NCBI RefSeq assembly: GCF_008728515.1
Contig: NC_044981.1
Location: 109,111,702-109,175,701, forward strand
Source: Papio anubis
Lineage: Eukaryota > Chordata > Mammalia > Primates > Cercopithecidae
Direction: 5' to 3'
Length of the DNA: 64,000 bases
Both the position numbers and the translations under genes were made by a program. The notes below the pieces were generated by a model, which had not been told where the DNA came from, searched no databases, and saw only the letters and a program-made list of their open reading frames with translations. The first letter of the stretch is position 1, and each line of letters opens with the position of its first letter. Shown one piece after another: positions 35,066 to 47,484 of the stretch.

Positions 35066-36814
35066 TGGTATTTGCGGTGGGAGATTCTCAGGGCAGTTCT
35101 CTTTTGCTTTCTCTGTATGTCACAAGTCAATGGCAACTACTTTTTAAACATTTCTTAAGGCTTCTGATACATTTGTTTTTAAAAAGCTTTTCAATCATGC
35201 CAAAGTTTTATTTCTCTCATTAGCAAAGGAAATCATAGGAAAGACCAAAGATCTGAGTAGAAGAATGTTTCAGGGACATAGTCAAACAGGAAAGGAATAC
35301 CTAAATAAGATACTAGATTATGTGTAAAAACAGGCTACATTTCTACAGAGCAAGAAATTATACCTTTAAAACCTTTAACACCTTTGATTTTCTCTATCAG
35401 TTTCCAAAATCACAACATTTTATACTATTCTGTATGTTCATCCCTAACCATAATGACTGCAAATTATTAATGTCTCTATTGTTTATTATTATTCAAAAAT
35501 GCTGTGCTACAAATTTTATTTCCTAATATCTTTTGAGGATGAATTATTTATGAGTAGAAAAAGTCTCTTTCATGCAAATGAGCAAACAGAAAATGCCCTA
35601 GAATAGTATCAAAGTTTCAAACAATCAGCATTTGGTCTCAAGTTTCAATAATATAGGATAATTTTTATTCATTATAATGCAACCAAGATTTTTGCCCAGA
35701 CTGTATGACACAGTAGACATTATTAACCACTTCAGACACTCTGAGAAGTATAAATTATGAAAATAAACATTTAGCCATTCATAAATTAGTTCACTTTCCC
35801 ATGATAATGGACTATAAACTACCGATTTTTTTTTAAGTTGTGTTTCGATGACTAATTAGTTTCCTCTCTGTGGAAAATTATTTTTTACTTTAACAGAAGA
35901 ATCTCCACATCTGAATAGGTTGGTACATTTGCTTTCACCCTGCTTACTCATTGCCATAAGTCTTGAATTCACATAAATTGCTCTTTCCCTTTCTTTTTCC
36001 CAACCAGCCTCTAATATAGAGTTAATTAGGACCATGTAGTGTCTACTTTCTAGAATAAACCAGTAGACCAGTTAATATACTGGTATACTCTACTGTCTTT
36101 TTACACTATAACATTTTAAGATAGTCTGTCTGTCTCTAGTGCTTCTAATTAATCCCTCACGTTCTTGGTGAGAATGACTTCACAACCTATTTAAATAGGC
36201 CAGTTAGTATAAGATTATTTAAGCAACATATGTTGAAATAGAGTTGATTTATTTAATACTTCAATAATTGATGATGTTTTAGCATTCATATCAATAAGTG
36301 TATTAAATCAAGAGATAGAAATGGCCATCTTTATGATCTAAATAAAGTATCCGTTGATGCTCAATCACATTTTTAACTTGGATTAGTACCAACAGCCATT
36401 CAGCTAGGAATATTTATTTTTTCTAAGTAATCTGTTGAGACATCCATTATGCTGGGTTGAGAAAAACAGTAATTTAGAAACAAGTCAGTCAATGAAATAA
36501 TGTCACAGTTTTTTGCACTCTGTATTTTCTTAATATCTTGGTTTTCAACTCCAAGTGAAATCAATAAAGGGTTTTGGTAATTTCATTATTTCAAGATTAC
36601 TTTTTTAAACTCAGGAAAAGTGGATTTTATTTAATGAATTTCATTGATTTTAATACCCAGAGCAAGCTTTATCTTATGTGTCTTGGCTGGCTGTCTGCTG
36701 GTTTGAGGAACGGATGGCTCAGTCTAAGTGGGACAGTTCATTTGGCAATACAGTAATATTATTGATCCTCAGGGTACCTAATGAACTTACAATGGATTAT
36801 TGAACTATTTATAT
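35066..36814. other. Unassigned AT-rich sequence, about 1.75 kb
   Basis: No repeat I can name and no coding exon. Frames reach at most 68 codons. Confidence 0.4.
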
Positions 36815-36905
36815 GCTTTACATGGACATCAACCAATCTTGTAAAACAACCCTAGAGCATCAATATGGCTCATAATTTAAGACAATGATGGGGAATAATT
36901 CATTA
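36815..36905 (-). repeat. Possible MIR relic, minus strand
   Basis: GCTTTACATGGACATCAACC, TTGTAAAACAACCCTAGAGC and GACAATGATGGGGAATAATTC loosely follow the reversed MIR 3' half. Weak. Confidence 0.3.
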
Positions 36906-37999
36906 TAACACAGTTTCAACTATAAGCTAGCGATCAAGGTCTTAATATCTCCCTTAACCTCTTATCAGTCATTACAAGGCTATTTAGTGCCATAACTTCC
37001 CAGATCGCAAAAAACATAAATATTTTTGCTAATTTTAACAGGTTTTTCATCTAAGGTTAATAAGAGTCACTAATACCTATTACAAATTGTTAAGTTGAAG
37101 CCATTTGTATTTCAATTAACATAATACATATATGGGGTGTTATACATCAATCAAATTCATTTAACAAATAAACTTATTTCTTACCATAATAAATTTTGAA
37201 CATGCAATTTTTCCTAGCTTGGACAGTTGAATTCACAGGGTTCAGCTCTCAATCAGTAGCTTTATTAGAAAGACATGAAAATCTCCAAAACTAGGGCATT
37301 TTAGTTTGCATAGAGCTTTATCGCCTCCTTCAACCAAAGCCAGTCAAAATTATGACAATACTGAAGAGAAGCGAAAATTAGAAAAGGAAAAGAAGGAAAA
37401 AACGAAAGGGAGCTAATACTTACAAACCTCCTATGACATGTGAATGAAATTAAGATGTTAGATGAGGATTATTACCATGATACCATTTTTGAAAGGTTCT
37501 TGTCTAACATTAACAAATATATTTTTTCTTTCAATATACTCTCCAGTCATCTTTCACCTAACTTGGTATCAAATGCTCTCCTTTTAAAACAATTTAAAAC
37601 AAAATTATTTGTCTTTCACATTAAATCATTAATCTTGCTCAAAAAATTATCATCTGTGCTTCATCATTTAATAGAGCTTAAAATAAGCAAAATAAAACTA
37701 TGAAACAAAAAATGATATTTTCAAAAAAGAAGATTTTTGGAGTAGTTAAAAAAGAGTATCAAAACAAAATCACTATCTACATGATAAATAAATTAGAATT
37801 AGCAAAAACAGAAACAAAGCTAAAAAGAAAATATTGAATAATACAAATGCATTAAGTAATTATAGAGAATGTAGATAAAAAAGAAACAAAGTAATATAGA
37901 GAAGTTTATAGATGTAAAGTTCAGATAAAAATGAAAGTATAAGCCTAATTATATTTTATAGCTGTATTTTATAAAATTTGTAAGTGACCCTAAAGAGCT
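36906..37999. other. Unassigned very AT-rich sequence
   Basis: No named repeat. The 87-codon frame at 37440-37703 is Lys/Ile/Leu-rich, as random AT-rich DNA gives, and has no recognised domain. Confidence 0.4.
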
Positions 38000-38480
38000 C
38001 CATAATGAAACAAAATGTATTCCAAAATAAAAGAAACCTTTCTCAAAATAAGAAAGCACTGGATCTGCAGATTAAAACAGGCTTCAAGTTTGAGAAGATA
38101 ATGACACAGAAGGATTGCGACCCAGACATCTACTGATTGTTATTAAACTTAAAATAAAAGGAAATAATTCTGTGAGCATCTTGGAGGAAGGGGAGGAGAT
38201 TTCTTACAAGGGAGAGAAAATCACAGACTTACAATTTCTTCAGAGCAGGCAGAATCAAAAGAAATCAAAACAGTATCCAGTAAGTCTCAAAATAAGGAAA
38301 ATTTTACCTCAAGCCATTAGTAACTAGTCATTTAATAATATGCTAACAGACAAATATTCTCAAATATGAAAGATCTCAGGAAATACAGCAAGCATGACCC
38401 AGACCTTGATAAATCTGCAATGGAACTGAACCAACCAAAAAAATGAAGAAGAAACCATGCTACAAGGATTAATGGGAAAC
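38000..38480 (+). mobile_element. Possible HAL1/L1M ORF1-derived relic
   Basis: CAAATATGAAAGATCTCAGGAAATACAGC and AAATGAAGAAGAAACCATGC resemble the ORF1 C-terminal coding text of old L1s and HAL1 (GCAAGATCTCAAAAAATTTACC). The upstream A-rich sequence fits ORF1 composition. No frame is conserved, so this is a low-confidence call. Confidence 0.35.
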
Positions 38481-39899
38481 ACTGGACTTTTATTTTTGAA
38501 TGCACTATGCCTAAAGTGCCAACTATGGATATACAAGTTAACATACATCTTGAAAATATTTATTAAAAATCAAGTTTCACTATGAGGAAAGAATGAAAAT
38601 GGAAATACCTAAAAGTGCCTTAATTTCTTCATCTTGGTTTATTTCCTCATGTTCGTTTTTAGGGACTCACTAAGAAGTATTAAAATAAGGTAATCAAGAG
38701 AGAGAGGGCTGCATACATTATTTAGAGCTGTAAATGGGATGACATGATAGAGTAAGTTAAAATGTGAGCCAGAAGTGGAAATGGAAACTGAGGGAGACAC
38801 AGTTTAATAAGGCTCTCATTTTTTCCCAGAACGGAGGCAGTAGAGTCCATCCACAGTAGGTAAAGCAATGAAAGACGTTAGATGTATTAAATAACTGCAT
38901 AAAGGCAACCACTAGGAGAACTAAAAGCAAATTACACACCTTCCAAATTACCACAGGAAAAACATTCATACAATTACAATGCCACAGATTAAGCTACAAG
39001 GTTCAGAACAGTACATAGAGTTTTGCGGAAGACATAGCAAGAAGTTATTAAGAGTGGTTTTCCTTGGAGTAGATATCATAGAGAAGAGATAGAAGGGAAA
39101 AGTAGAAAATCTTATAGCTTTTGTTTTATATTTTCTTGTACTATTCATCTTTTCTAAGTACTTTATACTTATCTACATTAACAAGTTCTATTATAGTGTA
39201 TATTAATCATAAGAGAATAATTACTCTTAAGGTATATGGTGATTTGCAAATCTCACAAAACTTTTATGTATACTATATACACACATTTGTTTTTGCACAA
39301 TAATTAATTATAATGTGTACAGTTTACACTAAATTTATTGTTTTGTACACGGACATGTATAATTTAGCTTATGCCCACATGGGTAATGGGAAAGAGAAAA
39401 ACAGACAAAAAGAGAAATGAAACATTACAAGTATTTTACTATGTTGTTTCCAGTTTTCAATGTTTCTTACTTTTTAAACATTACTCTTTTCCCCATTAGT
39501 AATGGAAATGAATATAGTCAACAAAGACAGGAGAAACTAAGTCATTATATATAAAGTTCACTATGTATACTCGGTAGATTTCCTTTATAAAATGGGATTT
39601 AAAAGAAGGTAGATCCACAAAATAGAGTGCTGTCTGGAAGTAGAGGATGAAGGATAGTGTGGAGTTGGAAGGGTAAAATTTTATTCCAGGTTTATAGAAA
39701 CAGTGAGTAACAGAAAAAGAGCTCTTCTCTACATTATGTAAGAGATACCACTGAGGGTGTTTAGAAAGGAAATTTTGTGATAAATTAGGAAGGTTCAAGA
39801 TTCAATCATGGATGTGACTAGAGAATACTTCATGTATAGAGAAGATACTCAATTAAAATTTTAAAAATTGGGGGTCAATATTTTTAATTGTTAATCAAA
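38481..39899. other. Unassigned sequence, source of a 41-base copied segment
   Basis: No named repeat. Bases 39237-39277 within it are duplicated exactly inside the MST LTR at 40724-40764. Confidence 0.45.
39237..39277 (+). repeat. 41-base segment duplicated at 40724-40764
   Basis: TGGTGATTTGCAAATCTCAC opens the shared segment, which runs without a mismatch to TATACTATA. The flanks here are unrelated to an LTR, so this is probably the donor copy. Confidence 0.95.
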
Positions 39900-40070
39900 T
39901 ATAGATGTATTAATTATTTATCAAAGACCTTGAACTGTGGTAGGTATTCAAGAGAGATCCAACTTCTATAGGATATGGTTCTACATTTAGCCATTTATAA
40001 TTTGGGAAGAAAAATTACACTGAAGAAAGCTGCTGTGATAAAGAGTGATATATACTCAAAATTTGATGAA
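39900..40070 (-). repeat. Possible L2-like 3' relic, minus strand
   Basis: TTATTTATCAAAGACCTTGAACTGTGG, TAGGTATTCAAGAGAGATCC and GCTGCTGTGATAAAGAGTG resemble the reversed LINE 3' text (TTTATTGAGCACCTACTATGTG, GTGTGATAAGTGC). Confidence 0.4.
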
Positions 40071-40591
40071 TAAAGAAATCATTAAATTCTGAAATCAGTA
40101 CACAATGGACTAGAGCTATAGTATTCACCTTAAAAACAATGAATATCTCCAAGGCCTGCAAAACTTAATTGGTACCTAACTGACTGTATTATCTAAAGTA
40201 AGATTGTTTCTCTCTGCCCAGATATGATATAAAAATGAGTATTACTGAGGCAAAAACCAACAGTATTATCCTAACTGTGCAGGAAATAGATAACTTTGAC
40301 TCAAAGACAAGAATAGCCTGGCCCAGTTAGCAGCCCTTAGTTGTAGAAACGGATGCATCGGGCTTCCTTAGCCTAATCCACAAAATATTAAAAATTAAGT
40401 GGATTCACCTAGCTCATTGGGATATTGCATACACCAAGCTTCCTTCTAATTATAAGTTGGTTCCTTGCCTATCTTTTCAGGGAAAGAATTTGTAAGTAGT
40501 CAGAAAACATAATCTCACAATCCTCTTGGCTTTTATAATTCTTTGTAAAGTAGTATATAAGTATTGATTCATGCAACAGTCTTTGGAAGCT

Positions 40592-41017
40592 TGTATTAGT
40601 TCGTTCTCACACTGCTATAAAGAACTACCTGAGACTGTGTAATTTTTAAAGAAAGAGGTTTGACTAACAGTTCCACAGGCTGTACAGGAGGCATGGCTTG
40701 GGAGGCCTCAGGAAAGTTATTGTTGGTGATTTGCAAATCTCACAAAACTTTTATGTATACTATACACATAGAAAGGGAAGAGGAAGCAAGCACATCTTCA
40801 AATGGTGGCAGGAGGGAGAGTGAAAGAGAGAGAAGGGAGAAGTGCTACACACTTTCAAACAACCAGATTGCATGAGAATTCACCCTCTATCATGAAAATA
40901 ACAAAGGAGAAATCCACCTCCATGATTTAATCACACCCCACCAGGCCTCTCCTCCAGCATATGGGGATTACAATTCGACCTGAGATTTGGGTGGGGACAC
41001 AGAACCAAATCATATCA
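40592..41017 (-). mobile_element. MST-type solo LTR with internal foreign insert, minus strand
   Basis: It runs TGTATTAGTTCGTTCTCACAC, CTGAGACTGTGTAATTTTTAAAG, GCATGGCTTGGGAGGCCTCAGG, then 40724 to about 40769 of non-LTR sequence, then GAAGAGGAAGCAAGCACATC, AAATGGTGGCAGGAGG, CACACCCCACCAGG, TTTGGGTGGGGACACAG and CATATCA. The insert replaces the AATCATGGCGGAAGG segment present in the other three MST LTRs. No clear flanking 5-base duplication remains. The 71-codon plus-strand frame is a shadow. Confidence 0.93.
40724..40764 (+). repeat. 41-base templated copy of 39237-39277 inside the MST LTR
   Basis: Identical over 41 bases to 39237-39277, and extendable a few bases further with a 2-base gap (donor TATACACACA, copy CACATA). 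It sits where other MST LTRs carry CATGGCGGAAGG, so the LTR is the recipient. Confidence 0.95.
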
Positions 41018-41307
41018 ATGTTCATTTAATTTGAAATCATTCTGGAAAGATGGATTCATTCTTTGTATAATAAAAAAAAAATCAGATTTCTGATACTGTA
41101 AAATGAGAGTGGAGGATGTGTTGTGTGTGACTGTGTTTAAAAAGAGAAAGCTAAACAGTGATGAATTCATCAAAATAAGGATGTCATCCAGTGGAAAGGT
41201 CTCTGAGCTTCCAACCCACTGTCTCTATTGACAACAATTTGCCACTCTATGTTGTCCACTCACCCAGGTCCGGAGCATCTATATAATTAAACTCAAGAAA
41301 CATAACA
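41018..41307. other. Unassigned spacer
   Basis: Nothing recognised between the MST LTR and the L1 3' end. Confidence 0.35.
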
Positions 41308-41806
41308 CATACACACATATGTTTATTGCTGCACAATTCAATTCACAGTTGCAAAGATATGGAATCAACCTAAGTGCCCATTGACCGGTGAGTGGATCAA
41401 AAAAAAAAAAAATGTAATATATATACACTATGGAATACTACTCAACCATAAAAAGGAGTGAAATCATGACTTTTGCAGCAACTTGGATGGAACTTGAGGC
41501 CATTATTCTAAGTGAAGTAACTCAGGAATGGAAACTCAAGTACAGTATGTTCTCACTTGTAAGTGGGAGATAAGCTATGGGTCCACAAAGACATACAGAG
41601 TGATATAACAGACTTTGGAGATTCAGAAGGGGGAGGGTGGGAGAAAAGTGTAGGATAAAAGATTACATATTGGGTACGACGTACACCACTAAGGGGATGG
41701 GTGCATGAAAATCTCATAATTCACTTCTATATAATTCACCAATGTAACTGCAAATCACTTGTGCTCCAAAAACTATGAAAATTTTCAAAAATTAAAAAAA
41801 CTGATA
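41308..41806 (+). mobile_element. LINE-1 3' end (older L1P or L1MA type)
   Basis: ATATGTTTATTGCTGCACAATTC, AAAGATATGGAATCAACC, CACTATGGAATACTACTCAACC and TGTTCTCACTTGTAAGTGGG are the end of ORF2. The 3'UTR reads TTGGGTACGACGTACACC, GATGGGTGCATGAAAATCTC and CAAAAACTATGAAAATTTTC with an A-rich tail, the form seen in L1s older than L1PA. It is a 5'-truncated copy. Confidence 0.9.
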
Positions 41807-43149
41807 GGATTAAAAAAATAAACATAACAATGTATCATAACTCATAGTAAGGGCCAAGTTCCATAGTTCAAAGTACAAGCTTTACAGCAATTCAAAGAAA
41901 GAGAAAAACTACAAATAGAGAAATCTGAAAAAAAATAGTAAGACATATAACTGAAACCTAAACTTGAATAATGGGCAATATTTGACCGTATAGAAAAATA
42001 AACTTGAGGAAAGTTATTTAAGACAAAGAAGTAGTATAGGAACAAAAGTCTGAAGATAAAAGAAATAGTAGATGATGGAAGGTAGAGCCTGGAAGGTCAT
42101 GTTCTTGTGATAAAAGTTGAAGCAAAAGATTACAGGTAATTGTAACTTTGAAAACATCTGAAACAGTAGCATTATATTCACAAGAATTGATCAATTCATG
42201 TTGACTTTTAGTAATCATCAAGGTTATTCATGCAGATCCCATAAGATTATGCTTCACTATTATTATGACTTTGTATTTACATCACATCACATTTTGTAAG
42301 AATTGTAAAGCACAGTTACAACATTAATAAGGATACCTCAGGAACTTAAAAGAGTTAGTTTAATCCTAGAAATCTTCCTAATGTGAGAACAAGGAATTCT
42401 TTAGGATTTAGCAAAATTATACTTAAGCTTAAAATTATGTTAAGATTGTGGAAATTGTCTCAAAAAGCTTAGAGCAAAACAGTGAGTATAAATTCTCCTG
42501 CATTGCAAGATGCACTGCTAGACCGCCTGTGCTAGACTTGGAATTGAGGTGGTTAAAAACAGATTATGCTACCTTCAAGCCACCTCCAGGCAATAAAAAT
42601 TCCTGAGGTGAAGAAGGCAGTAGAAAACATTCTCTGGAGAAAATTCTCTGTGTGTAAGTCTTTTTTACACCATCTGAAACCTGGTAGGAGGGTTCCAAGG
42701 AGACACTCAGGGAGCCTAAGAGAAATCCTTTGAAGTTAGGGGGCATAACAGAATAGTGTGTAACTCATTCCTGAAAATGACTCCACAAAAAAGCCTTCAA
42801 TAGCCTCTCACTAGGATGGGAAACTAGTAGAAATATCTCCCCTCCCCACCTAGGACTCCAATTGCATGTGTGCTGGACTAGGTGATATTGTCTTATGGGT
42901 CACTGAGGGTCTATACATTTTTTTCTATCAATTTCTTCTTTTTTCATTTTTAATAGTCCTATTGTTATGTATTCAAGTTCAATGTTCTTTTATTTTGCAG
43001 AGTAATTTATATGCTGTGAAATCTCGGTCAATTTTTAAAAATAAACTGTATTTTTCATCTCTATAAATTCTAGTTGGCAAGTTTGATCGTATCTTTTCTT
43101 TATCATCTCATATGTACAAGTTTTACTTTCAATCTGTAAATATATTTAT
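41807..43149. other. Unassigned sequence, about 1.3 kb
   Basis: No element named. The block at 42490-42760 is less AT-rich but has no frame over 60 codons with content. Frames listed at 41842 and 42018 on the minus strand have no family signature. Confidence 0.4.
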
Positions 43150-43444
43150 AATAACTTTTTTAAAAGGTCTCATCTTAATGCCATTATCCTGTCATTTCTA
43201 GACCAGTGGCATTTGACTCTATTAATCACTTCCCTCTTCCAACACTTTATTTGGCCTCCAGAACACTACATTTCCTTTTGTTTCATTCTAGCTACACACT
43301 CTCCATTAGGTAGTTCACATAAGAGCATGGCTTGAAAATTAATATAAATGTCAAACACTCCAAAGTTGTATCCCTACCCTAGACATCTCTCCTTAAATCT
43401 CAATTTATATATTCACTGCTTAAGCCACATCTCCTTTTGGATGT
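43150..43444 (+). mobile_element. LINE-2 relic, part before the MST LTR
   Basis: GACCAGTGGCATTTGACTC, AATCACTTCCCTCTTCC and CTCCAGAACACTACATTTCC fit the L2 reverse-transcriptase coding text. CACATCTCCTTTTGGATGT then breaks at the LTR; L2 normally continues CTAACAGGCATCTC, which is found at 43823 (CTAACAGTCATCTC). Confidence 0.7.
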
Positions 43445-43816
43445 GGATGTGGTTTGGCTCTGTGTCCCCACCGAAATCTCATCTCAGATTTTAATCCCCA
43501 TGTGTCACGGGAGGGACCTAGTGGGAGGTGATTGGATCATGTAGGTGGTTTCCCTCATGCTGTTCTCATGATAGTGAGTGACTTCTCATGAGATCTGATG
43601 GTTTTATACGTGTTTGACAGTTCCCCCTTGACTTTCTCTTCTTGTTTCTGCTGCCATGTGAAGAAGGCCCTTGCTTCCCCTTCACCTTCCGCCATGATTG
43701 TAAGTTTCCTGATGCCTTCCCAGTCATGCAGAACTGTGAGTCAATTAAACCTCATTTCTTTATAAGTTACCTAGTCTTGGCAATTCTTTATAGCAGTGTG
43801 AAAATGGACTAATACA
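43445..43816 (+). mobile_element. MST-type solo LTR inserted in L2, plus strand
   Basis: GATGTGGTTTGGCTCTGTGTCC, CATGTGTCACGGGAGGGACC, GGGAGGTGATTGGATCATG, ATGAGATCTGATGGTTTTAT, CTGCTGCCATGTGAAGAAGG, CACCTTCCGCCATGATTG, ATTAAACCTCATTTCTTTATAAG and GACTAATACA are the sense-strand landmarks. Probable 5-base duplication GATGT (before) and GATTT (after). The right half of L2 resumes immediately. Confidence 0.93.
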
Positions 43817-44290
43817 GATTTCTAACAGTCATCTCAAACTAAACTTATGCAAAACCAAATGTCTGATTTTTCCCAAAACGATTCTACCTACAGTTTTCAG
43901 CATCTCATTTTATAGCCTGGGATACTCTTTTCACAGATATCCACGTGGTTCCCTGCCTCACTTTCTTCAAGTCTTTGTTCAAATGTCACTTTCTTGCTGG
44001 ATCTACACTAATCATCTAATTTAAAGTTTTGTACCTCAAACCTCCACATTCAGTATTCTAAACTCCCCTACACTGCTCTATTTTTCCTAAAGCATTTACT
44101 ATGTCCTAATATTTTTTATCTAGCACTTTGCTTATTCATTATGTTCACTACTTATAGACTCACACCACAGGATAAAATATAAGCTTCATGAGGTAAGAAA
44201 TTTCTATTTTGTAAGCTGATGTATCTTAAATCTGGCACATAACTGATATTTTCATGAGTGATATGCAGTAATTATTGCTAGATTAACTCA
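43817..44290 (+). mobile_element. LINE-2 relic, part after the MST LTR, to the 3' end
   Basis: CTAACAGTCATCTCAAAC, AGTCTTTGTTCAAATGTCAC, TTTATCTAGCACTTTGC, AATATAAGCTTCATGAGG, AATCTGGCACATAAC and GATATGCAGTAATTATTGC follow L2 to its end (ATGTCACCTCCTCAG, TAAGCTCCATGAGGG, CTGGCACATAGTAGG). The middle of the L2 3' region is condensed. Confidence 0.72.
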
Positions 44291-45136
44291 GTTACATATC
44301 TAATCATTGAGGCATCAGTTCTATAGTTAACATAAACTATTATTTCAATCTACTATTATATTATTTGAATACTTCTTATAATTAAATGTTTTGTCTCAAA
44401 CTTGATCTAAGTTCTTCAAGGGTAAAATTGTGTTTTGCAGTTTCAATCCTTCCACAATTATTACTGCATTGCTTTGTACATAGTAAGAAGCAAAGTCTAA
44501 AAACAATTTTTTTGTTTTATTTTATTCTAGAGATCTGGTTTCTATCACTGGCTATTTTAATAATGCAGCTAGTGAGTTAAAAACAAAACAACAACAACAA
44601 AAAAAGAACCGACTCTTCTCAGTTCATTCCAAATTATCTTAGTTTTCTCTGCACTCAAATCTTCTTGTTTTCTTCATTTATTCCCATTTTTCTCCTATTC
44701 TCAATTCCTGTTCACCATTATAAGAAACCATTTTTAAAATGTCCATTTTTATAATTGTTTTTTGTGCTGCTTTCTAAACATGTTATGTTGTTTGGGGCAT
44801 ATTTTTATCTTACATAAATTGTGCTATATTCACAAGCCTCATTCTATTTTGTATTTTTTTCACTTGACTCTATTTTAAAAATCTATCTGTACTGCCGTGT
44901 ACACAGCTAGTACACAAAATTGTTCACCATCTTTGCCACTTAACTTATTTATTATTTAGCTAAAATGGTAGATAATGATAACTCTTCTGCTTATTTCACC
45001 ATGTGATTACAAAGTTCCAATAAGAAAATATAAATGAAAAATTTGAAAACTATTCAAAAGTTCTGTGCAGATAGAAAGCAGTAATATTCTGCAGAACCTT
45101 GTAATAGTAGAAATCACAACAGAAGTTTACTAGATG
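44291..45136. other. Unassigned AT-rich sequence
   Basis: A weak MIR-like core (CATCTTTGCCACTTAAC, TTTAGCTAAAATGGTAGATAATGATAAC at 44929-44980) is possible. An AACAACAACAAC run lies at 44587-44600. No coding signal. Confidence 0.35.
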
Positions 45137-45141
45137 GGATG
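45137..45141 (+). repeat. Target-site duplication of the MST LTR at 45142
   Basis: GGATG before the LTR is repeated exactly at 45537-45541 after it. Confidence 0.85.
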
Positions 45142-45536
45142 TGCATTAGTCTGTTCTCACACTGCTATAAGGAACTGCCTGAGACTGGGTAATTTATATA
45201 ATTTATAAAGAAAAGAGGTTTAGTTGACTCACAGTTCTCCATGGCTGGGGAGGCCTCAGAAAACTTATAATCATGGCAGAAGGGGAAGCAGGCACACCTT
45301 ACATGGTGGCAGGCACGTCTTACATGGCAGCAGACAAGAGAGAGCGAGTGTGAAGGAGGAACTGTCAAACACATAAAACCATCAGATCTCATGAGAACTC
45401 ACTTACTATCACAAGAACAACATGGGAGAAACTACCCCCATAATCCAATCATCTCCCACCAGGTCCCTCCCTTGACATGTGGGAATTACAATTCAAGATG
45501 AGATTTGGGTGGAGACACAAGAGTGAAATCATATCA
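45142..45536 (-). mobile_element. MST-type solo LTR, minus strand
   Basis: It reads TGCATTAGTCTGTTCTCACAC, CTGAGACTGGGTAATTTATATAATTTATAAAG (an internal 12-base near-duplication AATTTATATAATTTATA), ATCATGGCAGAAGGGGAAGC, then ACATGGTGGCAGGCACGTCTTACATGGCAGCAG (a local partial duplication), ATCTCATGAGAACTC, ATCTCCCACCAGGTCCC, TTTGGGTGGAGACACAAG to CATATCA. The perfect 5-base duplication shows a clean insertion. Confidence 0.94.
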
Positions 45537-45541
45537 GGATG

Positions 45542-46627
<1,086 letters not shown>

Positions 46628-47060
46628 TGAACTTCTTATAAATAGAATCATACTGTACGTATTTTTTTGAATACTGGTTTATCTCACTTGCTGAGGTTTT
46701 TGAAAATTTCTGTGTTGATACATGTAACTGTAATTCATTTATTTTCATCTTTTTATAGTATTCACATGTATGAATGGACCATAATTTAGCATATATTCTA
46801 CTGTGGAGGAAAATTTTGTTCTTCCCAATTTTTAACTATTTTGAAAAATACTGCTTTGTAAATTATTTATGAGTCTCCTGGTACCAATGTGCAAGGATTT
46901 CTAGGCTCTATTCTTAAGCCTTGAATTCTCGGTCATAGAATAAGTGCATTGTTAACTTTACTAGATACTCTCTGGCAACTTTTCAGAGTTTGTACAAATT
47001 TACATTCTCACTAGCAGTGTGGGAGAATCCTCTTTGCTACACAACCTCACTGGCTGTGCC
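46628..47060 (-). mobile_element. L1M ORF2 3' end, minus strand
   Basis: Plus-strand text TATAAATAGAATCATACTGTACG, GTTGATACATGTAACTGTAATTC, TATAGTATTCACATGTATGAATGG, GAATTCTCGGTCATAG, ACTTTTCAGAGTTTG and TTTACATTCTCACTAGCAGTG is the reverse of the conserved ORF2 end in order. No frame survives. The Alu at 46308 inserted in its 3' part. Confidence 0.75.
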
Positions 47061-47268
47061 TATTACTATCTGTGAGATTAGGCTATCACTTTCTCTCATA
47101 GAATCATGTTTTCAATTCCGACTGTCTTACACTAAAGTTTCTCTACTGATTCTCTCTTATAAATTGAAAGCTACACTCTCTCGTAAGGTAGACCTCTCAG
47201 AGAGCATTTTCCATCTACTATTTGCAGAATGGTGCTGGTGTCTCTAGTAAGGGTTACACACCCTCTTA
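47061..47268. other. Short unassigned spacer
   Basis: Sequence between L1M and MER20 with no recognised element. Confidence 0.3.
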
Positions 47269-47484
47269 CAGCAGGGTTTGTTGATCTTAGCACTATTGAC
47301 TATCCAGACAGGATAATTTGTCATTGTTCGAGTACGTACTGTGCATTTGGGGATGTTTTCAGCATCCCTGGCCTTTGCCCAGCAGATGCTAGTAGCACTC
47401 TCTGAGTTGTGAAAAACAAAAATTTCTCCAGGCATTGCTAAACGCCCCCTCAGAGGCAAAATGGGCACCAATTTACAACCGTTG
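47269..47484 (+). mobile_element. MER20 DNA transposon (hAT-Charlie MITE), full length
   Basis: CAGCAGGGTTTGTTGATCTTAGC, CTATTGACTATCCAGACAGGATAATTTG, TGTGCATTTGGGGATGTTTTCAGC, CATCCCTGGCCTTTGCCCAGCAGATGC, TAGTAGCACTCTCTGAGTTGTG and AATTTCTCCAGGCATTGC follow MER20 from end to end. No transposase is encoded. MER20 copies have been reported to act as hormone-responsive enhancers in endometrial cells; whether this one does cannot be told from sequence. Confidence 0.78.
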
